The notes under the pieces: model-generated
Database searches by the model: none
Told to the model about the DNA's origin: nothing
The model's input: only the letters and a program-made list of their open reading frames with translations
Shown here: positions 9,541 through 22,125 of the stretch, piece after piece
Numbering within the stretch: the first letter of the stretch is position 1
How the letters are laid out: every line of letters starts with the position of its first letter
Assembly: GCA_965240325.2 (NCBI GenBank)
Contig: OZ251246.1
Span: 248,001 to 312,000 of the forward strand
Length of the DNA stretch: 64,000 nt
Direction: 5' to 3'
Source: Rebecca billardiae RCC1528
Taxonomy: Eukaryota; Haptophyta
Made by a program: the position numbers and the translations under genes

Positions 9541-12461
9541 CGACGGCTGCGACGAGCGGCGGCTAGCTCAGCAGAGCGGCGCGACTGAGCGATGATGTGC
9601 GCGCCGGGCGGGCACGCCGACGCGTGAGCAGTGCGCCCCGGGGCCGCTCGACGCGCGCGCGCGCGCCCGGCCGCACGGCGCCTCCTCCACGCGGCCCCAT
9701 GTCCCGGCTCAGAGCGAGCAGCTGACAGCAACTGGTCTTCACGATCTGCGGCGGCGGCGAGCAGCTACGACTGCTACGGGGGCCTCAGAGCGCGGCGAGG
9801 ACGCGCGGGCTGGGCGCGATCGGGGTGCGGGACGCTCGGCGCGGCCCAGGCGCACCGAGCCCACGTGCCAGCGAGGTGGCGCGGCGCGCCGCGCGCGCGC
9901 GCTCGCGCGCCGACTTTTGTCGGGTCAGATCAGCTCTTACGGCAGCTCACGGCCTCAGCCGACGGCTGCGACCAGCGGCGGCTAGCTCAGCAGAGCGGCG
10001 CGACTGAGCGATGATGCGCGCGCCGGGCGGGCGCGCCGACACGTGAGCAGTGCGCCCAGGGGCCGCTCGACGCGCACGCGCGCGCCCGGCCGCACGGCGT
10101 CTCCTCCACGCGGCCCCATGTCCCGGCTCAGAGCGAGCAGCTGACAGCAGCTGGTCTTCACGATCTGCGGCGGCGGCGAGCAGCTACGACTGCTACGGGG
10201 GCCTCAGAGCGCGGCGAGGACGAGCTAGCTGGGCGAGATCCGGGTGCGGGGTGCTCTGCGCGGCCCAGGCGCACCGAGCCCACGTGCCAGCGAGGTGGCG
10301 CGGCGCGCCGCGCGCGCGCGCTCGCGCGCCGACTTTTGTCGGGTCAGATCAGCTGACGGCAGCTCACGGCCTCAGCCGACGGCTGCGACCAGCGGCGGCT
10401 AGCTCAGCAGAGCGGCGCGACTGAGCGATGATGCGCGCGCCGGGCGGGCGCGCCGACGCGTGAGCAGTGCGCCCAGGGGCCGCTCGACGCGCACGCGCGC
10501 GCCCGGCCGCACGGCGCCTCCTCCACGCGGCCCCATGTCCCGGCTCAGAGCGAGCAGCTGACAGCAGCTGGTCTTCACGATCTGCGGCGGCGGCGAGCAG
10601 CTACGACTGCTACGGGGGCCTCAGAGCGCGGCGAGGACGAGCTAGCTGGGCGAGATCCGGGTGCGGGGTGCTCTGCGTGGCCCAGGCGCACCGAGCCCAC
10701 GTGCCAGCGAGGTGGCGCGGCGCGCCGCGCGCGCGCGCTCGCGCGCCGACTTTTGTCGGGTCAGATCAGCTGACGGCAGCTCACGGCCTCAGCCGACGGC
10801 TGCGACCAGCGGCGGCTAGCTCAGCAGAGCGGCGCGACTGAGCGATGATGCGCGCGCCGGGCGGGCGCGCCGACGCGTGAGCAGTGCGCCCAGGGGCCGC
10901 TCGACGCGCACGCGCGCGCCCGGCCGCACGGCGTCTCCTCCACGCGGCCCCATGTCCCGGCTCAGAGCGAGCAGCTGACAGCAGCTGGTCTTCACGATCT
11001 GCGGCGGCGGCGAGCAGCTACGACTGCTACGGGGGCCTCAGAGCGCGGCGAGGACGAGCTAGCTGGGCGAGATCCGGGTGCGGGGCACTCGGCGCGGCCC
11101 GGGCACACCGAGCCCACGTGCCAGCGGGGCGGCGCGGCGCCGCGCGCGCGCGCGCGCTCGCGCCGACTTTTGTCGGGTCAGATCAGCTGACGGCAGCTCA
11201 CGGCCTCAGCCGACGGCTGCGACCAGCGGCGGCTAGCTCAGCAGAGCGGCGCGACTGAGCGATGATGCGCGCGCCGGGCGGGCGCGCCGACGCGTGAGCA
11301 GTGCGCCCAGGGGCCGCTCGACGCGCACGCGCGCGCCCGGCCGCACGGCGCCTCCTCCACGCGGCCCCATGTCCCGGCTCAGAGCGAGCAGCTGACAGCA
11401 GCTGGTCTTCACGATCTGCGGCGGCGGCGAGCAGCTACGACTGCTACGGGGACCTCAGAGCGCGGCGAGGACGAGCTAGCTGGGCGAGATCCGGGTGCGG
11501 GGTGCTCTGCGTGGCCCGGGCACACCGAGCCCACGTGCCAGCGGGGCGGCGCGGCGCCGCGCGCGCGCGCGCGCTCGCGCCGACTTTTGTCGGGTCAGAT
11601 CAGCTGACGGCAGCTCACGGCCTCAGCCGACGGCTGCGACCAGCGGCGGCTAGCTCAGCAGAGCGGCGCGACTGAGCGATGATGCGCGCGCCGGGCGGGC
11701 GCGCCGACGCGTGAGCAGTGCGCCCAGGGGCCGCTCGACGCGCACGCGCGCGCCCGGCCGCACGGCGCCTCCTCCACGCGGCCCCATGTCCCGGCTCAGA
11801 GCGAGCAGCTGACAGCAGCTGGTCTTCACGATCTGCGGCGGCGGCGAGCAGCTACGACTGCTACGGGGGCCTCAGAGCGCGGCGAGGACGAGCTAGCTGG
11901 GCGAGATCCGGGTGCGGGGTGCTCTGCGTGGCCCGGGCACACCGAGCCCACGTGCCAGCGGGGCGGCGCGGCGCCGCGCGCGCGCGCGCGCTCGCGCCGA
12001 CTTTTGTCGGGTCAGATCAGCCTACGGCAGCTCACGGCCTCAGCCGACGGCTGCGACCAGCGGCGGCTAGCTCAGCAGAGCGGCGCGACTGAGCGATGAT
12101 GCGCGCGCCGGGCGGGCGCGCCGACACGTGAGCAGTGCGCCCGGATGCCGCTCGACGCGCACGCGCGCGCCCGGCCGCACGGCGTCTCCTCCACGCGGCC
12201 CCATGTCCCGGCTCAGAGCGAGCAGCTGACAGCAGCTGGTCTTCACGATCTGCGGCGGCGGCGAGCAGCTACGACTGCTACGGGGGCCTCAGAGCGCGGC
12301 GAGGACGAGCTAGCTGGGCGAGATCGGGGTGCGGGGCACTCGGCGCGGCCCAGGCACACCGAGCCCACGTGCCAGCGGGGCGGCGCCGCGCCGCGCGCGC
12401 GCGCGCTCGCGCGCCGACTTTTGTCGGGTCAGATCAGCCTACGGCAGCTCACGGCCTCAGC
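9541..12461 (+). repeat. Seven-copy 417-bp satellite inside C unit 1
   Basis: Units start at 9541, 9960, 10377, 10794, 11211, 11628 and 12045 (first spacing 419, others 417). Each contains the hairpin CCGAC-TTTT-GTCGG (first at 9910-9923) and an alternating CGCGCG run. The 417-bp period is a multiple of three, so an open frame of about 124 residues recurs in each unit, but its Arg/Ala-rich text suggests it is not coding. Units 2-3 share one version of the GC run, units 4-6 another, and unit 7 a third. The element's terminal repeat begins where an eighth unit would start. Confidence 0.9.
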
Positions 12462-12952
12462 CGAGGCTGCTCACTTAAGTGAGCAGGTAGTAGAAAAGTC
12501 GGAACGAGGGCGAGGGCGACGGCGAGCGAGGCCGGCGTCGGTCCACATGGGTCGGGGATATTCCCGCCGTGCAGCGATCCCAGCGCGTCGTCCGCCTCCG
12601 GCGAGTTGGTGGGGCACAGGAGCCCACATCTTGCGCAGAGCAGCTGAGGTTAATCGGACGCTCCCGCGCGGCGGCGGGGCCGGCAGTTGGGGCCTCCACT
12701 GGGTTGGACTTGCGCCACGCCGCTTGTCATAGCTCGACGAGCTCAACCCGTGGCGCCGAGCTCGTGCCCAGCGCACATCCGCGAGGGCGTGCGGCCCCAG
12801 CGCACGCGGCGGCTGCGTCGCTGGGGCGCTCGCCATGGACGGAACGAGTTCGAATAGAGGCCACACCGCTTCGTCAGCTGTAAGATCAACTTTGGGCGGC
12901 TCGGGACGTAACGTGCAGTCATCTTTGGTGGCCAAGCAGCCGGCGGCGGCTG

Positions 12953-14254
12953 ATGGGCCGCGCGCCGACCGCGCCCAAAGATCGGCGCGGGCGCAAAGGC
13001 GCCCACCGCGTCGGCTACGCTCCGAACAGGCGGGTATCGCGGGAGTGTATTGCTCTGGATTACAACCCGAAGGCCCTGGGCCCTGAGGAGAGGTTTCACC
13101 ATGCGATCGGCGCGTGCGTGCTGTGCCTCAATGAAGGCTCTCCGTTGGCCTCAGCTTTCCAGAGGGCGGCGCGGTCGGCCGAGGTCACCGAGAAGACGAT
13201 GAAGAAGTGGTTCATGGACTGGCACACGGAGGGCTGGCACATTGATGCTGACGGGAAGCCGAAGCGCGGTCCACGCCCACGCCTCAGTGCCGAGGCGCAG
13301 GCGGCGCTTACGTCCGAGCTCAGCGCCGGGCCGGCTGGTCAGAGTGTGCGGAAGGCTGCGTGCCGCGCCGTCGGTGCTGGATCGCTCGATGCGTCCGCGC
13401 TCGACGTCTCCGACGAGACGCTACGCCGCGCGGCGCGGAAGAAGATGGATTGGGAGCCGCTCAAGGTGAGGAAGCAGATCACGGCTCAGCAGGCGAAGAA
13501 GCGGGTGGCGTTCGCACGGTGGCTGCAGAGAGTCAAGGCGATGGTTGACAGGCTGTTCTTCACCGACTCGAAGTACTTCAAGTTCGACGTCACGAACCGG
13601 AGCACGGTGATGTCGTGGACGCTGCGTGACGAGCCCAAGCGCAAGCTGAACCAGGTCCAGGCAGGTGACTGCGTGATCCATGGCTACGCCGGCGCCTGCT
13701 CTCGCGGCATCACGCCGCTCTATTTTGCCACGGGCACTCACGGCCGCACGCATGAGAATGGTCGCGGCAAGCAGTGCCGTGGCGTGTGCTGGAAGGAGTA
13801 CCTGAACGACGTGCTGCCTTTCCTGGACAAGGAGGCCCAGGCGCTCTTCGGCGACTTCATCAGACAGATGATCTTCCAGCAGGACAGTGCCTCACCCCAC
13901 ACGGCGCTGGCTGTGCGCCAATGGCTCGACGAGCGGTTTGGCCCCGAGGGACACCTTGGCCCCAAGTCCACCGAGGGTCAGCCGGGCCGTAGCTGGCCGC
14001 CGAACAGCGCCGACTTGTCGCTCATTGAGCATGTCTGGGCGCGCGTGGAGCAGCTTCTCAACGCATGGAAGCACAAGTGGTGCACCGACAACCCGAGCAA
14101 GCAGCGGCCACCCTTCAAGGAGTTCGAGGAGGTGGTGAAGGCTAAGTTCGAGGAGGTACGGAACGACAAGAAGTTCATCCAGGCGCTGTTCAAATCCTAT
14201 CGGCGTCGGCTGCAGGACTGCGTCGAGACCAAGGGTGAGCAGCGCGTGCGCTGA
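12953..14254 (+). CDS. IS630/Tc1/mariner-type transposase, unit 2
   Basis: The protein has 433 residues and matches unit 1 except residue 387, where Thr becomes Pro (A to C at 14111). The Asp205, Asp311 and Glu359 catalytic set is kept. The substitution lies in the C-terminal region after the catalytic core, and its effect cannot be judged. This one-residue difference is the best evidence that the three units are physically distinct. Confidence 0.9.
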   Translation: MGRAPTAPKDRRGRKGAHRVGYAPNRRVSRECIALDYNPKALGPEERFHHAIGACVLCLNEGSPLASAFQRAARSAEVTEKTMKKWFMDWHTEGWHIDADGKPKRGPRPRLSAEAQAALTSELSAGPAGQSVRKAACRAVGAGSLDASALDVSDETLRRAARKKMDWEPLKVRKQITAQQAKKRVAFARWLQRVKAMVDRLFFTDSKYFKFDVTNRSTVMSWTLRDEPKRKLNQVQAGDCVIHGYAGACSRGITPLYFATGTHGRTHENGRGKQCRGVCWKEYLNDVLPFLDKEAQALFGDFIRQMIFQQDSASPHTALAVRQWLDERFGPEGHLGPKSTEGQPGRSWPPNSADLSLIEHVWARVEQLLNAWKHKWCTDNPSKQRPPFKEFEEVVKAKFEEVRNDKKFIQALFKSYRRRLQDCVETKGEQRVR

Positions 14255-14372
14255 AGAGCAGTGTCGGACAATGATGGTATATAGTTTATTAGCTGCTCAG
14301 TATAGTAGATCTCGAGTCATATCATATCAGCCTATAGGCTATAGCTTACTCTACGTCTAACGTCACGTCTCA

Positions 14373-17293
14373 CGACGGCTGCGACGAGCGGCGGCTAGCT
14401 CAGCAGAGCGGCGCGACTGAGCGATGATGTGCGCGCCGGGCGGGCACGCCGACGCGTGAGCAGTGCGCCCCGGGGCCGCTCGACGCGCGCGCGCGCGCCC
14501 GGCCGCACGGCGCCTCCTCCACGCGGCCCCATGTCCCGGCTCAGAGCGAGCAGCTGACAGCAACTGGTCTTCACGATCTGCGGCGGCGGCGAGCAGCTAC
14601 GACTGCTACGGGGGCCTCAGAGCGCGGCGAGGACGCGCGGGCTGGGCGCGATCGGGGTGCGGGACGCTCGGCGCGGCCCAGGCGCACCGAGCCCACGTGC
14701 CAGCGAGGTGGCGCGGCGCGCCGCGCGCGCGCGCTCGCGCGCCGACTTTTGTCGGGTCAGATCAGCTCTTACGGCAGCTCACGGCCTCAGCCGACGGCTG
14801 CGACCAGCGGCGGCTAGCTCAGCAGAGCGGCGCGACTGAGCGATGATGCGCGCGCCGGGCGGGCGCGCCGACACGTGAGCAGTGCGCCCAGGGGCCGCTC
14901 GACGCGCACGCGCGCGCCCGGCCGCACGGCGTCTCCTCCACGCGGCCCCATGTCCCGGCTCAGAGCGAGCAGCTGACAGCAGCTGGTCTTCACGATCTGC
15001 GGCGGCGGCGAGCAGCTACGACTGCTACGGGGGCCTCAGAGCGCGGCGAGGACGAGCTAGCTGGGCGAGATCCGGGTGCGGGGTGCTCTGCGCGGCCCAG
15101 GCGCACCGAGCCCACGTGCCAGCGAGGTGGCGCGGCGCGCCGCGCGCGCGCGCTCGCGCGCCGACTTTTGTCGGGTCAGATCAGCTGACGGCAGCTCACG
15201 GCCTCAGCCGACGGCTGCGACCAGCGGCGGCTAGCTCAGCAGAGCGGCGCGACTGAGCGATGATGCGCGCGCCGGGCGGGCGCGCCGACGCGTGAGCAGT
15301 GCGCCCAGGGGCCGCTCGACGCGCACGCGCGCGCCCGGCCGCACGGCGCCTCCTCCACGCGGCCCCATGTCCCGGCTCAGAGCGAGCAGCTGACAGCAGC
15401 TGGTCTTCACGATCTGCGGCGGCGGCGAGCAGCTACGACTGCTACGGGGGCCTCAGAGCGCGGCGAGGACGAGCTAGCTGGGCGAGATCCGGGTGCGGGG
15501 TGCTCTGCGTGGCCCAGGCGCACCGAGCCCACGTGCCAGCGAGGTGGCGCGGCGCGCCGCGCGCGCGCGCTCGCGCGCCGACTTTTGTCGGGTCAGATCA
15601 GCTGACGGCAGCTCACGGCCTCAGCCGACGGCTGCGACCAGCGGCGGCTAGCTCAGCAGAGCGGCGCGACTGAGCGATGATGCGCGCGCCGGGCGGGCGC
15701 GCCGACGCGTGAGCAGTGCGCCCAGGGGCCGCTCGACGCGCACGCGCGCGCCCGGCCGCACGGCGTCTCCTCCACGCGGCCCCATGTCCCGGCTCAGAGC
15801 GAGCAGCTGACAGCAGCTGGTCTTCACGATCTGCGGCGGCGGCGAGCAGCTACGACTGCTACGGGGGCCTCAGAGCGCGGCGAGGACGAGCTAGCTGGGC
15901 GAGATCCGGGTGCGGGGCACTCGGCGCGGCCCGGGCACACCGAGCCCACGTGCCAGCGGGGCGGCGCGGCGCCGCGCGCGCGCGCGCGCTCGCGCCGACT
16001 TTTGTCGGGTCAGATCAGCTGACGGCAGCTCACGGCCTCAGCCGACGGCTGCGACCAGCGGCGGCTAGCTCAGCAGAGCGGCGCGACTGAGCGATGATGC
16101 GCGCGCCGGGCGGGCGCGCCGACGCGTGAGCAGTGCGCCCAGGGGCCGCTCGACGCGCACGCGCGCGCCCGGCCGCACGGCGCCTCCTCCACGCGGCCCC
16201 ATGTCCCGGCTCAGAGCGAGCAGCTGACAGCAGCTGGTCTTCACGATCTGCGGCGGCGGCGAGCAGCTACGACTGCTACGGGGACCTCAGAGCGCGGCGA
16301 GGACGAGCTAGCTGGGCGAGATCCGGGTGCGGGGTGCTCTGCGTGGCCCGGGCACACCGAGCCCACGTGCCAGCGGGGCGGCGCGGCGCCGCGCGCGCGC
16401 GCGCGCTCGCGCCGACTTTTGTCGGGTCAGATCAGCTGACGGCAGCTCACGGCCTCAGCCGACGGCTGCGACCAGCGGCGGCTAGCTCAGCAGAGCGGCG
16501 CGACTGAGCGATGATGCGCGCGCCGGGCGGGCGCGCCGACGCGTGAGCAGTGCGCCCAGGGGCCGCTCGACGCGCACGCGCGCGCCCGGCCGCACGGCGC
16601 CTCCTCCACGCGGCCCCATGTCCCGGCTCAGAGCGAGCAGCTGACAGCAGCTGGTCTTCACGATCTGCGGCGGCGGCGAGCAGCTACGACTGCTACGGGG
16701 GCCTCAGAGCGCGGCGAGGACGAGCTAGCTGGGCGAGATCCGGGTGCGGGGTGCTCTGCGTGGCCCGGGCACACCGAGCCCACGTGCCAGCGGGGCGGCG
16801 CGGCGCCGCGCGCGCGCGCGCGCTCGCGCCGACTTTTGTCGGGTCAGATCAGCCTACGGCAGCTCACGGCCTCAGCCGACGGCTGCGACCAGCGGCGGCT
16901 AGCTCAGCAGAGCGGCGCGACTGAGCGATGATGCGCGCGCCGGGCGGGCGCGCCGACACGTGAGCAGTGCGCCCGGATGCCGCTCGACGCGCACGCGCGC
17001 GCCCGGCCGCACGGCGTCTCCTCCACGCGGCCCCATGTCCCGGCTCAGAGCGAGCAGCTGACAGCAGCTGGTCTTCACGATCTGCGGCGGCGGCGAGCAG
17101 CTACGACTGCTACGGGGGCCTCAGAGCGCGGCGAGGACGAGCTAGCTGGGCGAGATCGGGGTGCGGGGCACTCGGCGCGGCCCAGGCACACCGAGCCCAC
17201 GTGCCAGCGGGGCGGCGCCGCGCCGCGCGCGCGCGCGCTCGCGCGCCGACTTTTGTCGGGTCAGATCAGCCTACGGCAGCTCACGGCCTCAGC
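14373..17293 (+). repeat. Seven-copy 417-bp satellite inside C unit 2
   Basis: Same organisation as the unit 1 array at +4832 bp, with seven CCGAC-TTTT-GTCGG hairpins and the same order of unit subtypes. Confidence 0.9.
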
Positions 17294-17784
17294 CGAGGCT
17301 GCTCACTTAAGTGAGCAGGTAGTAGAAAAGTCGGAACGAGGGCGAGGGCGACGGCGAGCGAGGCCGGCGTCGGTCCACATGGGTCGGGGATATTCCCGCC
17401 GTGCAGCGATCCCAGCGCGTCGTCCGCCTCCGGCGAGTTGGTGGGGCACAGGAGCCCACATCTTGCGCAGAGCAGCTGAGGTTAATCGGACGCTCCCGCG
17501 CGGCGGCGGGGCCGGCAGTTGGGGCCTCCACTGGGTTGGACTTGCGCCACGCCGCTTGTCATAGCTCGACGAGCTCAACCCGTGGCGCCGAGCTCGTGCC
17601 CAGCGCACATCCGCGAGGGCGTGCGGCCCCAGCGCACGCGGCGGCTGCGTCGCTGGGGCGCTCGCCATGGACGGAACGAGTTCGAATAGAGGCCACACCG
17701 CTTCGTCAGCTGTAAGATCAACTTTGGGCGGCTCGGGACGTAACGTGCAGTCATCTTTGGTGGCCAAGCAGCCGGCGGCGGCTG

Positions 17785-19086
17785 ATGGGCCGCGCGCCGA
17801 CCGCGCCCAAAGATCGGCGCGGGCGCAAAGGCGCCCACCGCGTCGGCTACGCTCCGAACAGGCGGGTATCGCGGGAGTGTATTGCTCTGGATTACAACCC
17901 GAAGGCCCTGGGCCCTGAGGAGAGGTTTCACCATGCGATCGGCGCGTGCGTGCTGTGCCTCAATGAAGGCTCTCCGTTGGCCTCAGCTTTCCAGAGGGCG
18001 GCGCGGTCGGCCGAGGTCACCGAGAAGACGATGAAGAAGTGGTTCATGGACTGGCACACGGAGGGCTGGCACATTGATGCTGACGGGAAGCCGAAGCGCG
18101 GTCCACGCCCACGCCTCAGTGCCGAGGCGCAGGCGGCGCTTACGTCCGAGCTCAGCGCCGGGCCGGCTGGTCAGAGTGTGCGGAAGGCTGCGTGCCGCGC
18201 CGTCGGTGCTGGATCGCTCGATGCGTCCGCGCTCGACGTCTCCGACGAGACGCTACGCCGCGCGGCGCGGAAGAAGATGGATTGGGAGCCGCTCAAGGTG
18301 AGGAAGCAGATCACGGCTCAGCAGGCGAAGAAGCGGGTGGCGTTCGCACGGTGGCTGCAGAGAGTCAAGGCGATGGTTGACAGGCTGTTCTTCACCGACT
18401 CGAAGTACTTCAAGTTCGACGTCACGAACCGGAGCACGGTGATGTCGTGGACGCTGCGTGACGAGCCCAAGCGCAAGCTGAACCAGGTCCAGGCAGGTGA
18501 CTGCGTGATCCATGGCTACGCCGGCGCCTGCTCTCGCGGCATCACGCCGCTCTATTTTGCCACGGGCACTCACGGCCGCACGCATGAGAATGGTCGCGGC
18601 AAGCAGTGCCGTGGCGTGTGCTGGAAGGAGTACCTGAACGACGTGCTGCCTTTCCTGGACAAGGAGGCCCAGGCGCTCTTCGGCGACTTCATCAGACAGA
18701 TGATCTTCCAGCAGGACAGTGCCTCACCCCACACGGCGCTGGCTGTGCGCCAATGGCTCGACGAGCGGTTTGGCCCCGAGGGACACCTTGGCCCCAAGTC
18801 CACCGAGGGTCAGCCGGGCCGTAGCTGGCCGCCGAACAGCGCCGACTTGTCGCTCATTGAGCATGTCTGGGCGCGCGTGGAGCAGCTTCTCAACGCATGG
18901 AAGCACAAGTGGTGCACCGACAACCCGAGCAAGCAGCGGCCAACCTTCAAGGAGTTCGAGGAGGTGGTGAAGGCTAAGTTCGAGGAGGTACGGAACGACA
19001 AGAAGTTCATCCAGGCGCTGTTCAAATCCTATCGGCGTCGGCTGCAGGACTGCGTCGAGACCAAGGGTGAGCAGCGCGTGCGCTGA
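17785..19086 (+). CDS. IS630/Tc1/mariner-type transposase, unit 3
   Basis: The 433-residue protein is identical to unit 1 in translation, with Thr at 387 and the full catalytic set. It is intact and potentially functional. Confidence 0.9.
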   Translation: MGRAPTAPKDRRGRKGAHRVGYAPNRRVSRECIALDYNPKALGPEERFHHAIGACVLCLNEGSPLASAFQRAARSAEVTEKTMKKWFMDWHTEGWHIDADGKPKRGPRPRLSAEAQAALTSELSAGPAGQSVRKAACRAVGAGSLDASALDVSDETLRRAARKKMDWEPLKVRKQITAQQAKKRVAFARWLQRVKAMVDRLFFTDSKYFKFDVTNRSTVMSWTLRDEPKRKLNQVQAGDCVIHGYAGACSRGITPLYFATGTHGRTHENGRGKQCRGVCWKEYLNDVLPFLDKEAQALFGDFIRQMIFQQDSASPHTALAVRQWLDERFGPEGHLGPKSTEGQPGRSWPPNSADLSLIEHVWARVEQLLNAWKHKWCTDNPSKQRPTFKEFEEVVKAKFEEVRNDKKFIQALFKSYRRRLQDCVETKGEQRVR

Positions 19087-19204
19087 AGAGCAGTGTCGGA
19101 CAATGATGGTATATAGTTTATTAGCTGCTCAGTATAGTAGATCTCGAGTCATATCATATCAGCCTATAGGCTATAGCTTACTCTACGTCTAACGTCACGT
19201 CTCA

Positions 19205-22125
19205 CGACGGCTGCGACGAGCGGCGGCTAGCTCAGCAGAGCGGCGCGACTGAGCGATGATGTGCGCGCCGGGCGGGCACGCCGACGCGTGAGCAGTGCGC
19301 CCCGGGGCCGCTCGACGCGCGCGCGCGCGCCCGGCCGCACGGCGCCTCCTCCACGCGGCCCCATGTCCCGGCTCAGAGCGAGCAGCTGACAGCAACTGGT
19401 CTTCACGATCTGCGGCGGCGGCGAGCAGCTACGACTGCTACGGGGGCCTCAGAGCGCGGCGAGGACGCGCGGGCTGGGCGCGATCGGGGTGCGGGACGCT
19501 CGGCGCGGCCCAGGCGCACCGAGCCCACGTGCCAGCGAGGTGGCGCGGCGCGCCGCGCGCGCGCGCTCGCGCGCCGACTTTTGTCGGGTCAGATCAGCTC
19601 TTACGGCAGCTCACGGCCTCAGCCGACGGCTGCGACCAGCGGCGGCTAGCTCAGCAGAGCGGCGCGACTGAGCGATGATGCGCGCGCCGGGCGGGCGCGC
19701 CGACACGTGAGCAGTGCGCCCAGGGGCCGCTCGACGCGCACGCGCGCGCCCGGCCGCACGGCGTCTCCTCCACGCGGCCCCATGTCCCGGCTCAGAGCGA
19801 GCAGCTGACAGCAGCTGGTCTTCACGATCTGCGGCGGCGGCGAGCAGCTACGACTGCTACGGGGGCCTCAGAGCGCGGCGAGGACGAGCTAGCTGGGCGA
19901 GATCCGGGTGCGGGGTGCTCTGCGCGGCCCAGGCGCACCGAGCCCACGTGCCAGCGAGGTGGCGCGGCGCGCCGCGCGCGCGCGCTCGCGCGCCGACTTT
20001 TGTCGGGTCAGATCAGCTGACGGCAGCTCACGGCCTCAGCCGACGGCTGCGACCAGCGGCGGCTAGCTCAGCAGAGCGGCGCGACTGAGCGATGATGCGC
20101 GCGCCGGGCGGGCGCGCCGACGCGTGAGCAGTGCGCCCAGGGGCCGCTCGACGCGCACGCGCGCGCCCGGCCGCACGGCGCCTCCTCCACGCGGCCCCAT
20201 GTCCCGGCTCAGAGCGAGCAGCTGACAGCAGCTGGTCTTCACGATCTGCGGCGGCGGCGAGCAGCTACGACTGCTACGGGGGCCTCAGAGCGCGGCGAGG
20301 ACGAGCTAGCTGGGCGAGATCCGGGTGCGGGGTGCTCTGCGTGGCCCAGGCGCACCGAGCCCACGTGCCAGCGAGGTGGCGCGGCGCGCCGCGCGCGCGC
20401 GCTCGCGCGCCGACTTTTGTCGGGTCAGATCAGCTGACGGCAGCTCACGGCCTCAGCCGACGGCTGCGACCAGCGGCGGCTAGCTCAGCAGAGCGGCGCG
20501 ACTGAGCGATGATGCGCGCGCCGGGCGGGCGCGCCGACGCGTGAGCAGTGCGCCCAGGGGCCGCTCGACGCGCACGCGCGCGCCCGGCCGCACGGCGTCT
20601 CCTCCACGCGGCCCCATGTCCCGGCTCAGAGCGAGCAGCTGACAGCAGCTGGTCTTCACGATCTGCGGCGGCGGCGAGCAGCTACGACTGCTACGGGGGC
20701 CTCAGAGCGCGGCGAGGACGAGCTAGCTGGGCGAGATCCGGGTGCGGGGCACTCGGCGCGGCCCGGGCACACCGAGCCCACGTGCCAGCGGGGCGGCGCG
20801 GCGCCGCGCGCGCGCGCGCGCTCGCGCCGACTTTTGTCGGGTCAGATCAGCTGACGGCAGCTCACGGCCTCAGCCGACGGCTGCGACCAGCGGCGGCTAG
20901 CTCAGCAGAGCGGCGCGACTGAGCGATGATGCGCGCGCCGGGCGGGCGCGCCGACGCGTGAGCAGTGCGCCCAGGGGCCGCTCGACGCGCACGCGCGCGC
21001 CCGGCCGCACGGCGCCTCCTCCACGCGGCCCCATGTCCCGGCTCAGAGCGAGCAGCTGACAGCAGCTGGTCTTCACGATCTGCGGCGGCGGCGAGCAGCT
21101 ACGACTGCTACGGGGACCTCAGAGCGCGGCGAGGACGAGCTAGCTGGGCGAGATCCGGGTGCGGGGTGCTCTGCGTGGCCCGGGCACACCGAGCCCACGT
21201 GCCAGCGGGGCGGCGCGGCGCCGCGCGCGCGCGCGCGCTCGCGCCGACTTTTGTCGGGTCAGATCAGCCTACGGCAGCTCACGGCCTCAGCCGACGGCTG
21301 CGACCAGCGGCGGCTAGCTCAGCAGAGCGGCGCGACTGAGCGATGATGCGCGCGCCGGGCGGGCGCGCCGACGCGTGAGCAGTGCGCCCAGGGGCCGCTC
21401 GACGCGCACGCGCGCGCCCGGCCGCACGGCGCCTCCTCCACGCGGCCCCATGTCCCGGCTCAGAGCGAGCAGCTGACAGCAGCTGGTCTTCACGATCTGC
21501 GGCGGCGGCGAGCAGCTACGACTGCTACGGGGGCCTCAGAGCGCGGCGAGGACGAGCTAGCTGGGCGAGATCCGGGTGCGGGGTGCTCTGCGTGGCCCGG
21601 GCACACCGAGCCCACGTGCCAGCGGGGCGGCGCGGCGCCGCGCGCGCGCGCGCGCTCGCGCCGACTTTTGTCGGGTCAGATCAGCCTACGGCAGCTCACG
21701 GCCTCAGCCGACGGCTGCGACCAGCGGCGGCTAGCTCAGCAGAGCGGCGCGACTGAGCGATGATGCGCGCGCCGGGCGGGCGCGCCGACACGTGAGCAGT
21801 GCGCCCGGATGCCGCTCGACGCGCACGCGCGCGCCCGGCCGCACGGCGTCTCCTCCACGCGGCCCCATGTCCCGGCTCAGAGCGAGCAGCTGACAGCAGC
21901 TGGTCTTCACGATCTGCGGCGGCGGCGAGCAGCTACGACTGCTACGGGGGCCTCAGAGCGCGGCGAGGACGAGCTAGCTGGGCGAGATCGGGGTGCGGGG
22001 CACTCGGCGCGGCCCAGGCACACCGAGCCCACGTGCCAGCGGGGCGGCGCCGCGCCGCGCGCGCGCGCGCTCGCGCGCCGACTTTTGTCGGGTCAGATCA
22101 GCCTACGGCAGCTCACGGCCTCAGC
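19205..22125 (+). repeat. Seven-copy 417-bp satellite inside C unit 3
   Basis: As in units 1 and 2, but the fifth repeat carries the variant otherwise seen only in repeats 6 and 7. This suggests local conversion between satellite units after the tripling. Confidence 0.9.

Larger units (their letters stand above)
7646..12475 (+). mobile_element. Element C, unit 1: Tc1/mariner/IS630-type transposon with internal satellite
   Basis: Unit period is exactly 4832 bp including one flanking TA. The ends are a 9-bp perfect inverted repeat (AGTGAGCAG ... CTGCTCACT) flanked by TA on both sides (7644-7645 and 12476-12477). The left 1.9 kb holds the transposase gene at 8121-9422. The right 2.9 kb is a seven-copy 417-bp satellite running to the terminal repeat. 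TA target, short inverted ends and a DDE transposase together place it in the IS630-Tc1-mariner superfamily. Confidence 0.85.
12478..17307 (+). mobile_element. Element C, unit 2
   Basis: Direct repeat of unit 1, displaced by exactly 4832 bp and joined to its neighbours through single TA dinucleotides (12476-12477 and 17308-17309). It differs from units 1 and 3 at 14111 (C instead of A), so it is not a bare copy of either. Confidence 0.85.

Noticed and set aside
9631-12482. Repeated 124-residue frames in every satellite unit as a possible protein family
   Set aside because: The period is a multiple of three, so any open frame repeats automatically. The Arg/Ala/Ser-rich text has no domain or start context.
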